NCBI RefSeq assembly: GCF_001644575.1
Contig: NZ_CP015596.1
Span: 4,588,001-4,652,000, forward strand
Length of the DNA stretch: 64,000 bases
Reading direction: 5' to 3'
From: Mycobacterium adipatum
GTDB taxonomy: Bacteria; Actinomycetota; Actinomycetes; Mycobacteriales; Mycobacteriaceae
This document shows positions 45,706 to 54,285 of the stretch, piece after piece; the first letter of the stretch is position 1, and each line of letters opens with the position of its first letter. Under the pieces are notes generated by a model, which ran no database searches, had not been told where the DNA came from, and worked only from the letters and a program-made list of their open reading frames with translations. The position numbers and the translations under genes are program-made.

Positions 45706-46085
45706 AGCTCCGGCCTGGTATCGAAACCGGATTTGACCGTGCCGCTCCTGTCCGAACCGAATCCGGCGAAGTTCTGTCCGGGGTCGCCCTGTGAGATGCC
45801 GCCAGCCGGGCCACAGATCCCGCACGCCGCGACTGATTGCCCTACCTCGCCGATTGCCCATTGCTGTAGTTCGGCGACACGTTCAGAGCACACCTTCACG
45901 TACGGTCCGGTCCATGTTCCGCCACGCGCTGGCCGACCGGAAATCGTTCGGCAGCCCGCATGATGCACGCGCGCGTAGGGCGCGGTGTATTTGCGCGGAA
46001 TGTTGATAACAAACCCATCCGGATGCTCGGCGATCCACGCCAGGTAGCCACCATCGTCGTTACGAAATTCAACAATCCCCGCCAT
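45702..46085 (-). CDS. Small conserved hypothetical, first gene of a coupled pair
   Basis: This 127-aa protein has the compact pattern GGYLAWIAEHPDGFVIN followed by HHAGCRTI and C-terminal cysteines (CGICGP). It resembles short proteins that accompany restriction-type genes, but I cannot name its family with confidence. It starts at ATG 46085 and is coupled to the 44794 gene. Confidence 0.6.
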   Translation of the reverse strand: MAGIVEFRNDDGGYLAWIAEHPDGFVINIPRKYTAPYARVHHAGCRTISGRPARGGTWTGPYVKVCSERVAELQQWAIGEVGQSVAACGICGPAGGISQGDPGQNFAGFGSDRSGTVKSGFDTRPEL

Positions 46086-46241
46086 AGGCGCACATTCTGC
46101 CGCCCGGCACCGACAGCGACATTGTGTTCGGGCGGCGGATGACCTGTGCGTTGTCGATCCCGCGCTCCGGAATTAGTGCATTTGGGTGATCACGCGCGGC
46201 GGTAATCTGACAAGGCAGACGTATAACGGGGAGGACGTGGG

Positions 46242-46556
46242 GTGCCCGAGCAAGCCGAGCCGCTGAAGGTTGATCCGACTGAGTTGGTGCTCGCCGCCGG
46301 TCAGCTCGACGGCCAGGCCGGCGGCTTCAGGACGGCACATCAGTCCGCACATGCACGGGCGAGCCACGCGGCACTGGGCGCCGGCTCGTCCGCTGCCGCT
46401 CTGCCTGGAATGCTGGCTTCCTGGGAAAGCGACGGCATCCGCTACGACCGACAATTCACCTCACTCTCCGAAAAGCATCGTGCCGCTGCCGCGAAGTACG
46501 CGGCGACGGACGACCGGGAGTCTGAAGACATCGACAACGCAGGCTCCGCGCTCTGA
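46242..46556 (+). CDS. EspC-like/WXG100-type ESX secretion partner
   Basis: This 104-aa helical protein starts at GTG 46242 behind GGGGAGGA. Two helices around a turn, no signal peptide and a position just before a TNT toxin gene fit an ESX-associated carrier or chaperone. It likely forms the heterodimer that takes the toxin to the type VII pore. A WxG motif is not clear, so an EspC/DUF2580 relative is more likely than a true WXG100. Confidence 0.65.
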   Translation: MPEQAEPLKVDPTELVLAAGQLDGQAGGFRTAHQSAHARASHAALGAGSSAAALPGMLASWESDGIRYDRQFTSLSEKHRAAAAKYAATDDRESEDIDNAGSAL

Positions 46557-46565
46557 GGTGACTGC

Positions 46566-48308
46566 GTGTCGATGACACTCAGGGAGCTCAGAGAATGGGT
46601 TCCCGAAATAGCCGACCTGGCGGGATCTACGCGCGACGCGGCGGCCAACCACACCTCCTCAGCGGACTTCTACCGGTCATTGGCCAGCGCGTCTACCTGG
46701 GAAGGTGACGGCGGCAGCGCGGCCCGAGCAGCCATGGTGGCCAGCGCAACCGACCACAGCGACACAGTTGACAATCTCACCACCGCCGCAACGGGCATGG
46801 ACATCGCACACCAGCAAGCTGAGGCAATCGCCACAACGATCACCGGCATCTTGAACGACGCGGCGGCATCACCTGCCGTGCTTGTCGACGAGACCACCAA
46901 CCAGGTGATCCCGCCCGACGTCTCCTACCTCGACGACGAGACCGCTGCCCAGGTCGCCGCAAAGGTTGCGGACCTACAGGCTCGTATCGCCGACGTACTC
47001 GCCGACGGCGAACAGGTCGACGCTGACCTTGCAAGCGCTATCGGCACAGCCACCGGCGTCCCGGCGCCAGCACAGCCTGCCACGTCGCTACAGGACTTAC
47101 TACTCCCGAAGGCCGGAAGTCCCGCGCAACCATCTGCGCGCAGCCAATCAGACTCTGCACCAAATGATCTTGGCGAAGCGCTCGCCCAAGTAGCCGGACA
47201 ACCCAGCGACCAACCCATCACGCCTCCCGCGCCGCCTCCGTTGGATCCCGTGAAAGTGGAGCAGTTCAAGGCGCTCGCGAGGCAGGAAATGCAACGTGCT
47301 GGAGTGCCGGCCGATCAGATCGAGGCACGACTCGATGCGATGGTTGCAGCAGCACAGCGACCGCTTCCGCGCTACGTCCCGCCCAAGCCTGAAGCGATGC
47401 CACCTCCGGGGTTCGGTGAGGGCTTCGCCGACCGGTGGTTTGAGACCGAGCAGGGAATCAAGGAACTCATGGGGCAAGGCGGCCCCGGTGCTCCCGGAGT
47501 GCTGGAGTCATGGCGCGAGCTCGCCGTAAGTACGCACGACCAACTCACCAACCCGTTCGGCGCGGCCGTGGACGAGATCCAACATGCACTGAACTCTCCC
47601 AGTGCTGCCTACTATCTGGGCGAGAAGGCGGCCGACGGCGCCGTCGCCACGCCAGGTTTGATCTTCGGCGGTGAAGGCGCTCTTATCGCACGGGCGGGAG
47701 CGCTTGACGGACCAGGGATCCCCGACGATCTGATCGACGGGCCGGCTCCGACAAGTTCATTCGATACCCCGACTCCCCTTCATGGCGACTCTTCGCCGTT
47801 CATCGGTGATAGTCACAGCCCCGACGCGCCAACGCCGAGCCCGTCGGTACCGCATCCATTACCCGCGGATTCGCCGATATTCGACGGCTATGAGCCGACG
47901 CCACCCGGTCCGCAGTTCACGAATCCCGACGGCGGGCTTTTCTACCCCGATGACTCCCTGCCCGACAAGCCCTATGCGATACAAGGCACTGTCATCGACA
48001 ACGCCCAGTTACCTGCGGGCACCGCAATCGATCGCTTTGGCTATCCGGGCGGGGCGTATCTGTCACCGGATGGCGTGCCCTTTGCGGAGCGCGCTCTACC
48101 GCCTGACAGCGCCACCAAACCATACTTCCAGTACGTCGTCGCGGACCCATCTAAGCTCCCACCGGGATGGCGTATCGAGGAATCTCAGGTAGCGCCCTGG
48201 TTCCATCAGCCCGGAGGCGGCACGCAGTACCGCATCATCGCGCCAGGCAGCGAGAGGCCATCGACGCAAGCGTTGGTCGACTCGGGCTTCTTGAGAGAGG
48301 TCGGATAA
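46566..48308 (+). CDS. TNT-domain NAD+ glycohydrolase toxin, type VII secreted
   Basis: This 580-aa protein has a helical N-terminal ESX-type leader, a proline-rich linker (about 170-430), and a C-terminal TNT domain (about 450-575): IDRFGYPGGAYLSPDG, PFAERALPP, APWFHQPGGGTQY. These are the fold and catalytic Arg/Gln region of tuberculosis necrotizing toxin, which destroys NAD+. It starts nine bases after the EspC-like gene and is followed three bases later by its presumed immunity gene. Confidence 0.88.
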   Translation: MSMTLRELREWVPEIADLAGSTRDAAANHTSSADFYRSLASASTWEGDGGSAARAAMVASATDHSDTVDNLTTAATGMDIAHQQAEAIATTITGILNDAAASPAVLVDETTNQVIPPDVSYLDDETAAQVAAKVADLQARIADVLADGEQVDADLASAIGTATGVPAPAQPATSLQDLLLPKAGSPAQPSARSQSDSAPNDLGEALAQVAGQPSDQPITPPAPPPLDPVKVEQFKALARQEMQRAGVPADQIEARLDAMVAAAQRPLPRYVPPKPEAMPPPGFGEGFADRWFETEQGIKELMGQGGPGAPGVLESWRELAVSTHDQLTNPFGAAVDEIQHALNSPSAAYYLGEKAADGAVATPGLIFGGEGALIARAGALDGPGIPDDLIDGPAPTSSFDTPTPLHGDSSPFIGDSHSPDAPTPSPSVPHPLPADSPIFDGYEPTPPGPQFTNPDGGLFYPDDSLPDKPYAIQGTVIDNAQLPAGTAIDRFGYPGGAYLSPDGVPFAERALPPDSATKPYFQYVVADPSKLPPGWRIEESQVAPWFHQPGGGTQYRIIAPGSERPSTQALVDSGFLREVG

Positions 48309-48311
48309 CAA

Positions 48312-48794
48312 ATGTCGAACTTCACACGGCTAACGGAGCAGTGGATCAAATGGACACGGCTGTCAGGTATGACCGACGTATCTGTATCCGAGGCCGACGA
48401 AGATTGCCTCATCCGATTCAAGTCCGCGGATGAATCATTCTTCCTTAGGCGAGAAGGCACCTGGTGGGTAATCGACGAGGTTGACGATCGCGGCAAACGC
48501 TACGACGATACGGCGAGATTCTCTACCTTTGAACTGGCGGAAAAGTACTTGATTTGGACGTGGGGTTCGGTGGCGCGCAGTGTCCTCCGCGCTGAGCAGC
48601 TCGGCGTGCGCCTCAACTCACTTGGAATGGCGCCCGGCGTAAGAGTCGAGCCCACCGATCGGGAGTATGTGGTGGAACTGCATGCCGCTACCGGAGTCGC
48701 AATCCTGCCATTATCGAGGGCGACGATCGCGAGCCACTGGATGACCTTGTCCATCGAAGAGGTCGAGCAGATGCTTGAAGCAGGTCTTGGCTGA
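48312..48794 (+). CDS. Immunity protein for the TNT toxin (Imm61-like)
   Basis: This 160-aa acidic protein follows the toxin with a three-base gap. Its pattern (WTRLSGM near the N-terminus, a central FFLRREGTWWVID strand, and two FSTFELAEKYL helices) suits the Imm61-type antitoxins paired with TNT genes. The role rests mainly on position; the family name is tentative. Confidence 0.65.
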   Translation: MSNFTRLTEQWIKWTRLSGMTDVSVSEADEDCLIRFKSADESFFLRREGTWWVIDEVDDRGKRYDDTARFSTFELAEKYLIWTWGSVARSVLRAEQLGVRLNSLGMAPGVRVEPTDREYVVELHAATGVAILPLSRATIASHWMTLSIEEVEQMLEAGLG

Positions 48795-48839
48795 CACAGC
48801 GCGCACCGCAGGGCCCGCGCGTCAAGGTACGACTGCGGG

Positions 48840-49158
48840 CTACGGGCACTCCTCGGAATCGATCCGCACCACACCGAAGTCGATCTTGGTGCTCACGGTG
48901 AACGTGCCACCCGGCGCCGGCGTCGAGCTGCATACCTGCCAGTTGCGGTCGCTCATCTGCGCACGATCCTGACCGGTGAGGTCGGTCGAACTGCTGAACC
49001 AAACCTGCCCGCCGCTCACCGACTGGATCGCGTCCTGCGCACCCTGCAGGTCCATGCCAATCAGGTTCGGCATAGTCCAGGACGGCTCCGCCGACGCAGG
49101 CGGGGCTCATCGCGATCGCAACACCGACCAATGCCGCCACCACAACAAGATTTCTCAT
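48840..49158 (-). pseudogene. Frameshifted copy of the PASTA-like exported protein
   Basis: The reverse strand encodes a signal peptide (MRNLVVVAALVGVAIAMSP) and, in another frame, MPNLIGMDLQG and a body nearly identical to the intact protein at 53309-53626. Compared with that copy, one extra C lies in the short CCGCC-TGCG stretch near 49098-49106. It breaks the signal peptide from the mature domain. The ribosome site AAGGAGA is retained. It is almost certainly non-functional as annotated. Confidence 0.8.
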
Positions 49159-49171
49159 CGATTTCTCCTTG

Positions 49172-49453
49172 GCTCTGAACTTCTCATCTTTCGACATCCC
49201 CGCCTACCTCAATCACACCGCGATGGACGAGATCGAACGCAGCCTGCTGCCACTGGGCAGCGCCATCCCCGGTCGCGCCCGACCGGACCTCGACGCCGAT
49301 CAACTGCAGGATCTGGTGTTCGTCACGATGGGTGTCACCTCGAGCGCCTGCCTGCGCATCGCGCTGCAGCGACCAACCGGCTCGGACCGCGACGCCATGG
49401 TCGCGCTGACCGCCAGGATGTTGGCGGCCGCGCTGACGCCGGATCCGAGTTGA
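49172..49453 (+). pseudogene. 5'-truncated fragment of the TetR regulator gene
   Basis: This fragment matches the 3' part of the TetR gene at 44069-44692 (from CTGAAC near residue 117 to the end), with few substitutions and an intact frame. The DNA-binding half is missing. It touches the PASTA-like pseudogene's ribosome site at 49168-49172, which marks an illegitimate junction. Confidence 0.82.
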
Positions 49454-49556
49454 CCCTGATCTGTTTCGCCACAGACGTGTCGCCACCTGGCCACCGGAAC
49501 CGCGACTGAAATCCTGATACATAAACCCTTGCGCAGGTTGCATTTCCGGCATATAC

Positions 49557-49572
49557 TCGAACACAAGTTCGA
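49557..49572. promoter_or_regulatory. LexA/SOS box
   Basis: The sequence TCGAAC-ACAA-GTTCGA is a perfect mycobacterial SOS box, 144 bp upstream of the DUF222/HNH gene's start. It predicts DNA-damage induction. Confidence 0.9.
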
Positions 49573-49716
49573 ATGCGACGGGGCTCCCATCTTCACCCGG
49601 TGAGCTTCAGACCGCGACTACGGTCGCCGCCAGGTTCGACTGCCCCTTCGGGGTCCAGTCGGGCTGTATTGACTGATCGTGCGCTGTGCGTGCCTTCTGT
49701 GAAAGTCGGTATCCCC

Positions 49717-51024
49717 ATGGACGCCACCTATCTCAATAACGTCATCGATGGGCTCATCGACGACCTCACCCCGGCAGCCGTCCCGGAGGACGGTGCCGAT
49801 CGGCTGTTATGTCATCTTCTGGAATCTCCGCGCCGGATCGTGGATGAACCGGCGTTGCTCGCGGTATTGAGTGCCGCGGTCACGTTGCGCAACCTGGTCG
49901 ATCATGTGATCGCCCAGGCCGTCGCAGCCGCAGAACGGGCCGGCATCCCGGCCCGCAAGCACCTGAGCACCGGCGCGGACCTACTCGCCCAACTGGGGAT
50001 GTCGCCGGGTGCGACGTGGCGGGCGGTGCGGGTCGGACGCGCAGCACACTCCCTGCCGGCGCTGACTCAGCAGCAGCGCCTCGGTGCGGTCGGGATCGAA
50101 TTCGCCGACGCCGTAGGCAAGGGAGTCACTCACATCACCGAACGGGTCCCCTTGTCCGACAACGACCGCACGAACATCGTGACGAAGTTGATGATCGAGA
50201 CCACCCCGTCGGATGTGGCCAGGAAGGCTCGCACGATCGCCATCGACAAGGCCGCCGCGGCACCCTCGTCCGAGGATGTCGTACCGGTCGCGGAGAACAC
50301 CGACCTCAACGACATGACACTGGCCGTAAACGGCGAAGGACGTATCACCGGCACCCTGGACCTCGATGCGCTCACCGGCGAAGAACTTATCGCAGCGCTC
50401 GATCCGTTGTGCCGGCCCGTACCGCTACCCGACGGATCAGCGGACCCCCGCCCGGTCGGGCGGCGTCGCGCGGAGGCGTTCGGGCAGATCATGCGGACCT
50501 ACCTGTCGAATTCGCAGCGCCCAATGTCGGGAGGTGTGCTCCCGCACGTCACTGTGATCCGGCCCGCCGAACACGGCGTGGACACACTGGGATTCGGCGG
50601 GCCCGTCAGTGCCGCCACCGCCGAACTCATCGCCTGTGACAGCACTCTGACTTCGGTGATCGTCGACCACTCGGGCGTACCCCTGGATGTGGGGCGCAGC
50701 GAACGGCTCTTCCCGCCCCATATCCGTAAAGGGTTGGCGGTCCGTGATGGTGGTTGCGCGCACCCCGGCTGCGGGCGACCGGTGTCCTGGTGCGATGCCC
50801 ACCACATCCGACCGTGGGAACACGGCGGAACCACCTGCCTCGACAACGGAGTACTCCTCTGCCGGCTCCACCACACCGCCATCCACCACGGCGGCTGGCA
50901 GGTCTACCTCGGCGCAGACCGGCATCCCTGGTTTATCCCGCCCCACCAGCCCGGTGAAGCAGAACCTGCGCACCTGCGATCCCACGCACGGCGCACCATG
51001 ACCGATCTGCCCGCCGCCGCATAG
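49717..51024 (+). CDS. DUF222 / HNH endonuclease (13E12 repeat family)
   Basis: This 435-aa protein has the DUF222 region in its first 320 residues and a C-terminal HNH motif (GCAHPGCGRP, CDAHHIRPWEHGG, LLCRLHHTAIHH). I place the start at ATG 49717 (MDATYLNNVIDG); a frame extends to 49573 but its leader is arginine/serine rich. The family is abundant in mycobacteria as 13E12 repeats. The perfect SOS box upstream shows it is part of the damage response. Confidence 0.9.
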   Translation: MDATYLNNVIDGLIDDLTPAAVPEDGADRLLCHLLESPRRIVDEPALLAVLSAAVTLRNLVDHVIAQAVAAAERAGIPARKHLSTGADLLAQLGMSPGATWRAVRVGRAAHSLPALTQQQRLGAVGIEFADAVGKGVTHITERVPLSDNDRTNIVTKLMIETTPSDVARKARTIAIDKAAAAPSSEDVVPVAENTDLNDMTLAVNGEGRITGTLDLDALTGEELIAALDPLCRPVPLPDGSADPRPVGRRRAEAFGQIMRTYLSNSQRPMSGGVLPHVTVIRPAEHGVDTLGFGGPVSAATAELIACDSTLTSVIVDHSGVPLDVGRSERLFPPHIRKGLAVRDGGCAHPGCGRPVSWCDAHHIRPWEHGGTTCLDNGVLLCRLHHTAIHHGGWQVYLGADRHPWFIPPHQPGEAEPAHLRSHARRTMTDLPAAA

Positions 51025-51148
51025 CTTCAGCATCAGCTTCACGGAACCTTGAAAACTACACAGAGAACGCACACGCGGCGGGAACCGGCGAAGATCACGG
51101 CGCCGGACCCGCCACGATGAATCCTGCCGTGACCCACGGGCCTGCCAA

Positions 51149-52108
51149 CTAGCCTCCGCCGAGCACCAACGACACACCGTTGGATTTCAGTTCGGCGAAC
51201 GAGAAGCTGAGTTCACCGCGTCGCCCTACATTCACGACGTAGCGATCCTGCCCTTCCGTGATCTCAAAGGTGATCCCGAAAGTGCACATGTACCGACCGC
51301 CTCGCCCCTGCTCCAGGTAAGTCGTCGTCAGGATCTCGCCCTTGCCGTTCTTGACGGTGACGGGCGTGCCGGCGTTGACGTCGCTGTAACCGCCCGTTCC
51401 TTCGCAATCAGACCCGTCGACATCGATCGACGGCGAGTAGGTGCTCGGCGAGTCGTCGTTGAGGGTGAAACTACCGGTGATCGTCGCGGTCTCGAGGACG
51501 TGAAACCCTTCACTGAACTCCGGGCAGAAGTGCTGCACCGCAATCTCATCGGCGGGCATTCCTTGCTGCGCAGCACCCGCGCTCAGTTGGCGGCAGACCT
51601 GCTTGCCGTGGGCCACCGCGTTGGCATCCGAATTGAATTCGCCCGAGTAGTCGGACTGCTTCAGGGCTTTGAGATACTCCTCATCAGGGTTGACCTGCTC
51701 GTGGTTCAGATACAGGTACGCACCGACACCTGCAGCAGCGAGCACCACCATCGCCATCACCGACGACGCCACCAGCCACATTCGGCGTCGACTGCTGGTT
51801 TCCTTCTGCACCGGACGTGAATCAGACTCGGCAACAGCGCCTTCCAGCTGTTGCTTTCCGATCGGGTCGAGCGTCTCGCCACCGCCGTCGCGAGTCAGGT
51901 CTGTCGGCTGCCCACCGACGAAATAGCGGCCTTCGTGCCGTCCGGTCGGGTCAGGCCGCCACCCGGTGTCACTGGCCTCGCTGACGACGGGGACCGCCGC
52001 CTCATGCCAGGTGTCGCCCACCTTGACGGCGCCGCACGATCCGCACCGCGAGTAGTCGCTGAGCGCGGCCCCGCAGAACACACAGAATCCCATGGTCGCG
52101 TCACTCAC
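51149..52108 (-). CDS. Zinc-ribbon membrane protein with DUF732-like domain
   Basis: This 319-aa protein starts at GTG 52108, overlapping the upstream stop (GTGA). It has a zinc ribbon (CVFCGAAL, CGSC), a membrane helix (residues about 110-132, AMVVLAAAGVGAYLYL), and an exported region with the DEEYLKALKQ DUF732-type start and two cysteine pairs. It probably sits in the cell envelope as a paralogue-like partner of the next gene. Its function is unknown. Confidence 0.68.
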   Translation of the reverse strand: MSDATMGFCVFCGAALSDYSRCGSCGAVKVGDTWHEAAVPVVSEASDTGWRPDPTGRHEGRYFVGGQPTDLTRDGGGETLDPIGKQQLEGAVAESDSRPVQKETSSRRRMWLVASSVMAMVVLAAAGVGAYLYLNHEQVNPDEEYLKALKQSDYSGEFNSDANAVAHGKQVCRQLSAGAAQQGMPADEIAVQHFCPEFSEGFHVLETATITGSFTLNDDSPSTYSPSIDVDGSDCEGTGGYSDVNAGTPVTVKNGKGEILTTTYLEQGRGGRYMCTFGITFEITEGQDRYVVNVGRRGELSFSFAELKSNGVSLVLGGG

Positions 52109-53214
52109 TTTCGGTACACCGTGGTGCGCTCCGGGCCGAACATGGAGCTGATGAACTTGGCGAAGCAGTCGTCGACCCCGAAGTCCTGTTCGTCGCACCA
52201 CTGGTTGGCGTTCTCGGGGAAGGTCCACGAAGGCCCGACCACGGTCACCCACCAATCGGTGTCGCTGAAGGTCGACCACTGACCCGAGTACACGAGGCGA
52301 GCCTGGCCGAATCGCTGCCGAAAGTTGAGATGATCGCGCAGCACGTCGGCGTCGGTCAGCGCCCGGCCGTCGACCACCAGACCGGCCCGCTTCGAACTGA
52401 CCTGCGGTACCCATCGGTTGAACGCATTGCTTCGCAGATCGGCAAAGTCGGCGTCCCGCAACTCCCCGAGAACCGCCTTGGCCACACCGTCCACGCTCCC
52501 GTGTTCTGGATCCGCGGGTCCGACAGCGACCAGCTCCTCGGCGCCCGACTTCGAAGCAACCGGCGTCGCTGTGCGGTCTTCTGACCGATGCGCAGTGAGC
52601 GTCGGTTTGCCACCCACCATGTCGGGAGTCCTCCAGTACATCCCGTGCGGAAACACCAGCGTGCGGTGGTCCGGCACGCCGGCCTTCATCTCGACCGGCG
52701 ATGCCGAGAAATCGAACTCGCCTGCCGCGATATCTCGTTGGCCGTCTGCCACCGTCACCCGGACCGCCTTGCCCGCTTCGACGTCACCGCCGGCGCATCC
52801 CGAGAAGAAGGCTGCACCGATCTTGATCCCCTCGGCCGTCATATCGAACGACTCAGTCTCCAGAATGGGTGGCTCCGTACACACAGCCTGCGTGGGTGCG
52901 GCGGGCGGCGTGCCGGCACCGAATCCCCCAGAATCCGGACTGGCTTCATCCCCCGGCGACCTGGTGAACAGCACCGCTGCGGTCACACCGGCGACCGTCG
53001 CCACCACCGCGGCAATGACTCCGACGATCAACCCGAGCCGCCGTGTGGATTGGGCCGTGCCGTCCTCGCGCGAGTCCTCATCGGCCGGAAACGGCACCAC
53101 ACCGATCGGTGACCCGCACAGACTGCAGAACCTGTACGCCGGTGAGTTCACGTGCCCCTGCGGACAGAGCACCGTCCCCGACGAGTCACCCGCCCGACTC
53201 CACGCGTCTGTCAT
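52105..53214 (-). CDS. Zinc-ribbon membrane-anchored protein
   Basis: This 369-aa protein has a zinc ribbon (CPQGH and CSLCG), one membrane helix (about residues 60-84) and a large outer domain with cysteines at VCTEPP, GCAGG and QWCDEQ, DDCFAK. It is coupled to the 51149 gene by GTGA. The two probably form an envelope module, but neither has a name. Confidence 0.66.
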   Translation of the reverse strand: MTDAWSRAGDSSGTVLCPQGHVNSPAYRFCSLCGSPIGVVPFPADEDSREDGTAQSTRRLGLIVGVIAAVVATVAGVTAAVLFTRSPGDEASPDSGGFGAGTPPAAPTQAVCTEPPILETESFDMTAEGIKIGAAFFSGCAGGDVEAGKAVRVTVADGQRDIAAGEFDFSASPVEMKAGVPDHRTLVFPHGMYWRTPDMVGGKPTLTAHRSEDRTATPVASKSGAEELVAVGPADPEHGSVDGVAKAVLGELRDADFADLRSNAFNRWVPQVSSKRAGLVVDGRALTDADVLRDHLNFRQRFGQARLVYSGQWSTFSDTDWWVTVVGPSWTFPENANQWCDEQDFGVDDCFAKFISSMFGPERTTVYRK

Positions 53215-53308
53215 TGCCTTATCCCCCTACAACAACCTGGGGACAAACTACGCTGACCTCGGAGTACGTGCACGGGATTGCATTCACCCGTTCGTTTGCC
53301 AGACCGCC

Positions 53309-53626
53309 CTACGGACACTCCTCGGAGTCGATCCGCACCACACCGAAGTCGATGTTGGTGCTCACCGTGAACGTGGCACCCGGCGCCGGGGTCGAGCTGC
53401 ATACCTGCCAGTTGCGGTCGCTCATCTGCGCACGATCCTGACCGGTGAGGTCGGTCGAACTGCTGAACCACATCTGCCCGCCGCTGACCGACTGGATCGC
53501 GTCCTGCGCACCCTGCAGGTCCATTCCGATCAGATTCGGCATGGTCCACGACGGTTCCGCCGTCGCAGCCGGGCTCATCGAGATCGCCACACCAACCATC
53601 GCCGCGGCCATCGCAACACTTTTCAT
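53309..53626 (-). CDS. Exported PASTA-like protein, intact copy
   Basis: This 105-aa protein has a signal peptide (MKSVAMAAAMVGVAISMSPAATAEP) and a single PASTA-like domain starting MPNLIGMDLQGAQDAIQ. Such domains bind peptidoglycan fragments. The family is widespread as small exported mycobacterial proteins. It has a good ribosome site (AAGGAG). A second, frameshifted copy lies at 48840-49158. Confidence 0.78.
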   Translation of the reverse strand: MKSVAMAAAMVGVAISMSPAATAEPSWTMPNLIGMDLQGAQDAIQSVSGGQMWFSSSTDLTGQDRAQMSDRNWQVCSSTPAPGATFTVSTNIDFGVVRIDSEECP

Positions 53627-53694
53627 CTCAATCTCCTTGGCTTGAAGTAGCCGGACATCGTCGCATCCGGTACCGACAAGACCATGGCAGAGCC

Positions 53695-54144
53695 CTAGGA
53701 GAGCTCGAAGCCGAACCGCTCTAGAGACGCGAGCGGCGCAGATTCGCGGCTTTCAACGGCGACGAACACCCACGTTCTTCCTCGGTCGTCGGTGCGGGTG
53801 GCATAGCCATGCTCGACGCCGATGGTGCCCACGTCACTGGTTGCCGCCGCGGGATCTTCGTACACACCGACCAGAACGCCATCTCGCCCTGGCAGAGTGA
53901 TGCACAGCGCCACCGGGTCTGCCCCAGGAAGCCAAGAGTTCGGCGACGCATCCCCGACAGACGGGCTGCCGCAGGCCGCGGTCAACCACGCGACGCCGTC
54001 GCGTGTCTCAAAGGGCGACTCCGGCTCGGTCGGTTCGGCGACTCCCGAAGACGTCGACGGTGGGGCAACCGGGTCGTCGGTTGCACAACCCGCGAGCACC
54101 GAAACAACACCAAGAAGCCCTACGCCCCGCCAAGTGACTGCCAT
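53695..54144 (-). CDS. Lipoprotein of unknown function
   Basis: This 149-aa protein starts at ATG 54144 (MAVTWRGVG), with a signal peptide and lipobox (VLAGCA). Its mature part has no named domain. It is presumably anchored on the outer face of the membrane. A longer start at 54153 adds three residues. Confidence 0.7.
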   Translation of the reverse strand: MAVTWRGVGLLGVVSVLAGCATDDPVAPPSTSSGVAEPTEPESPFETRDGVAWLTAACGSPSVGDASPNSWLPGADPVALCITLPGRDGVLVGVYEDPAAATSDVGTIGVEHGYATRTDDRGRTWVFVAVESRESAPLASLERFGFELS

Positions 54145-54285
54145 GCCATACATCCTGCACTCAGGGCGCGACTCACTCGCACTTCTGCGCCATCACCGCA
54201 GAGCCAAGCGGAAATAGTCAATGTCGCTCAGAGGCGGGCAACTAGATACCCAAAAATTTTCCGCGCGCGGCGGGGGCGACCGGAA

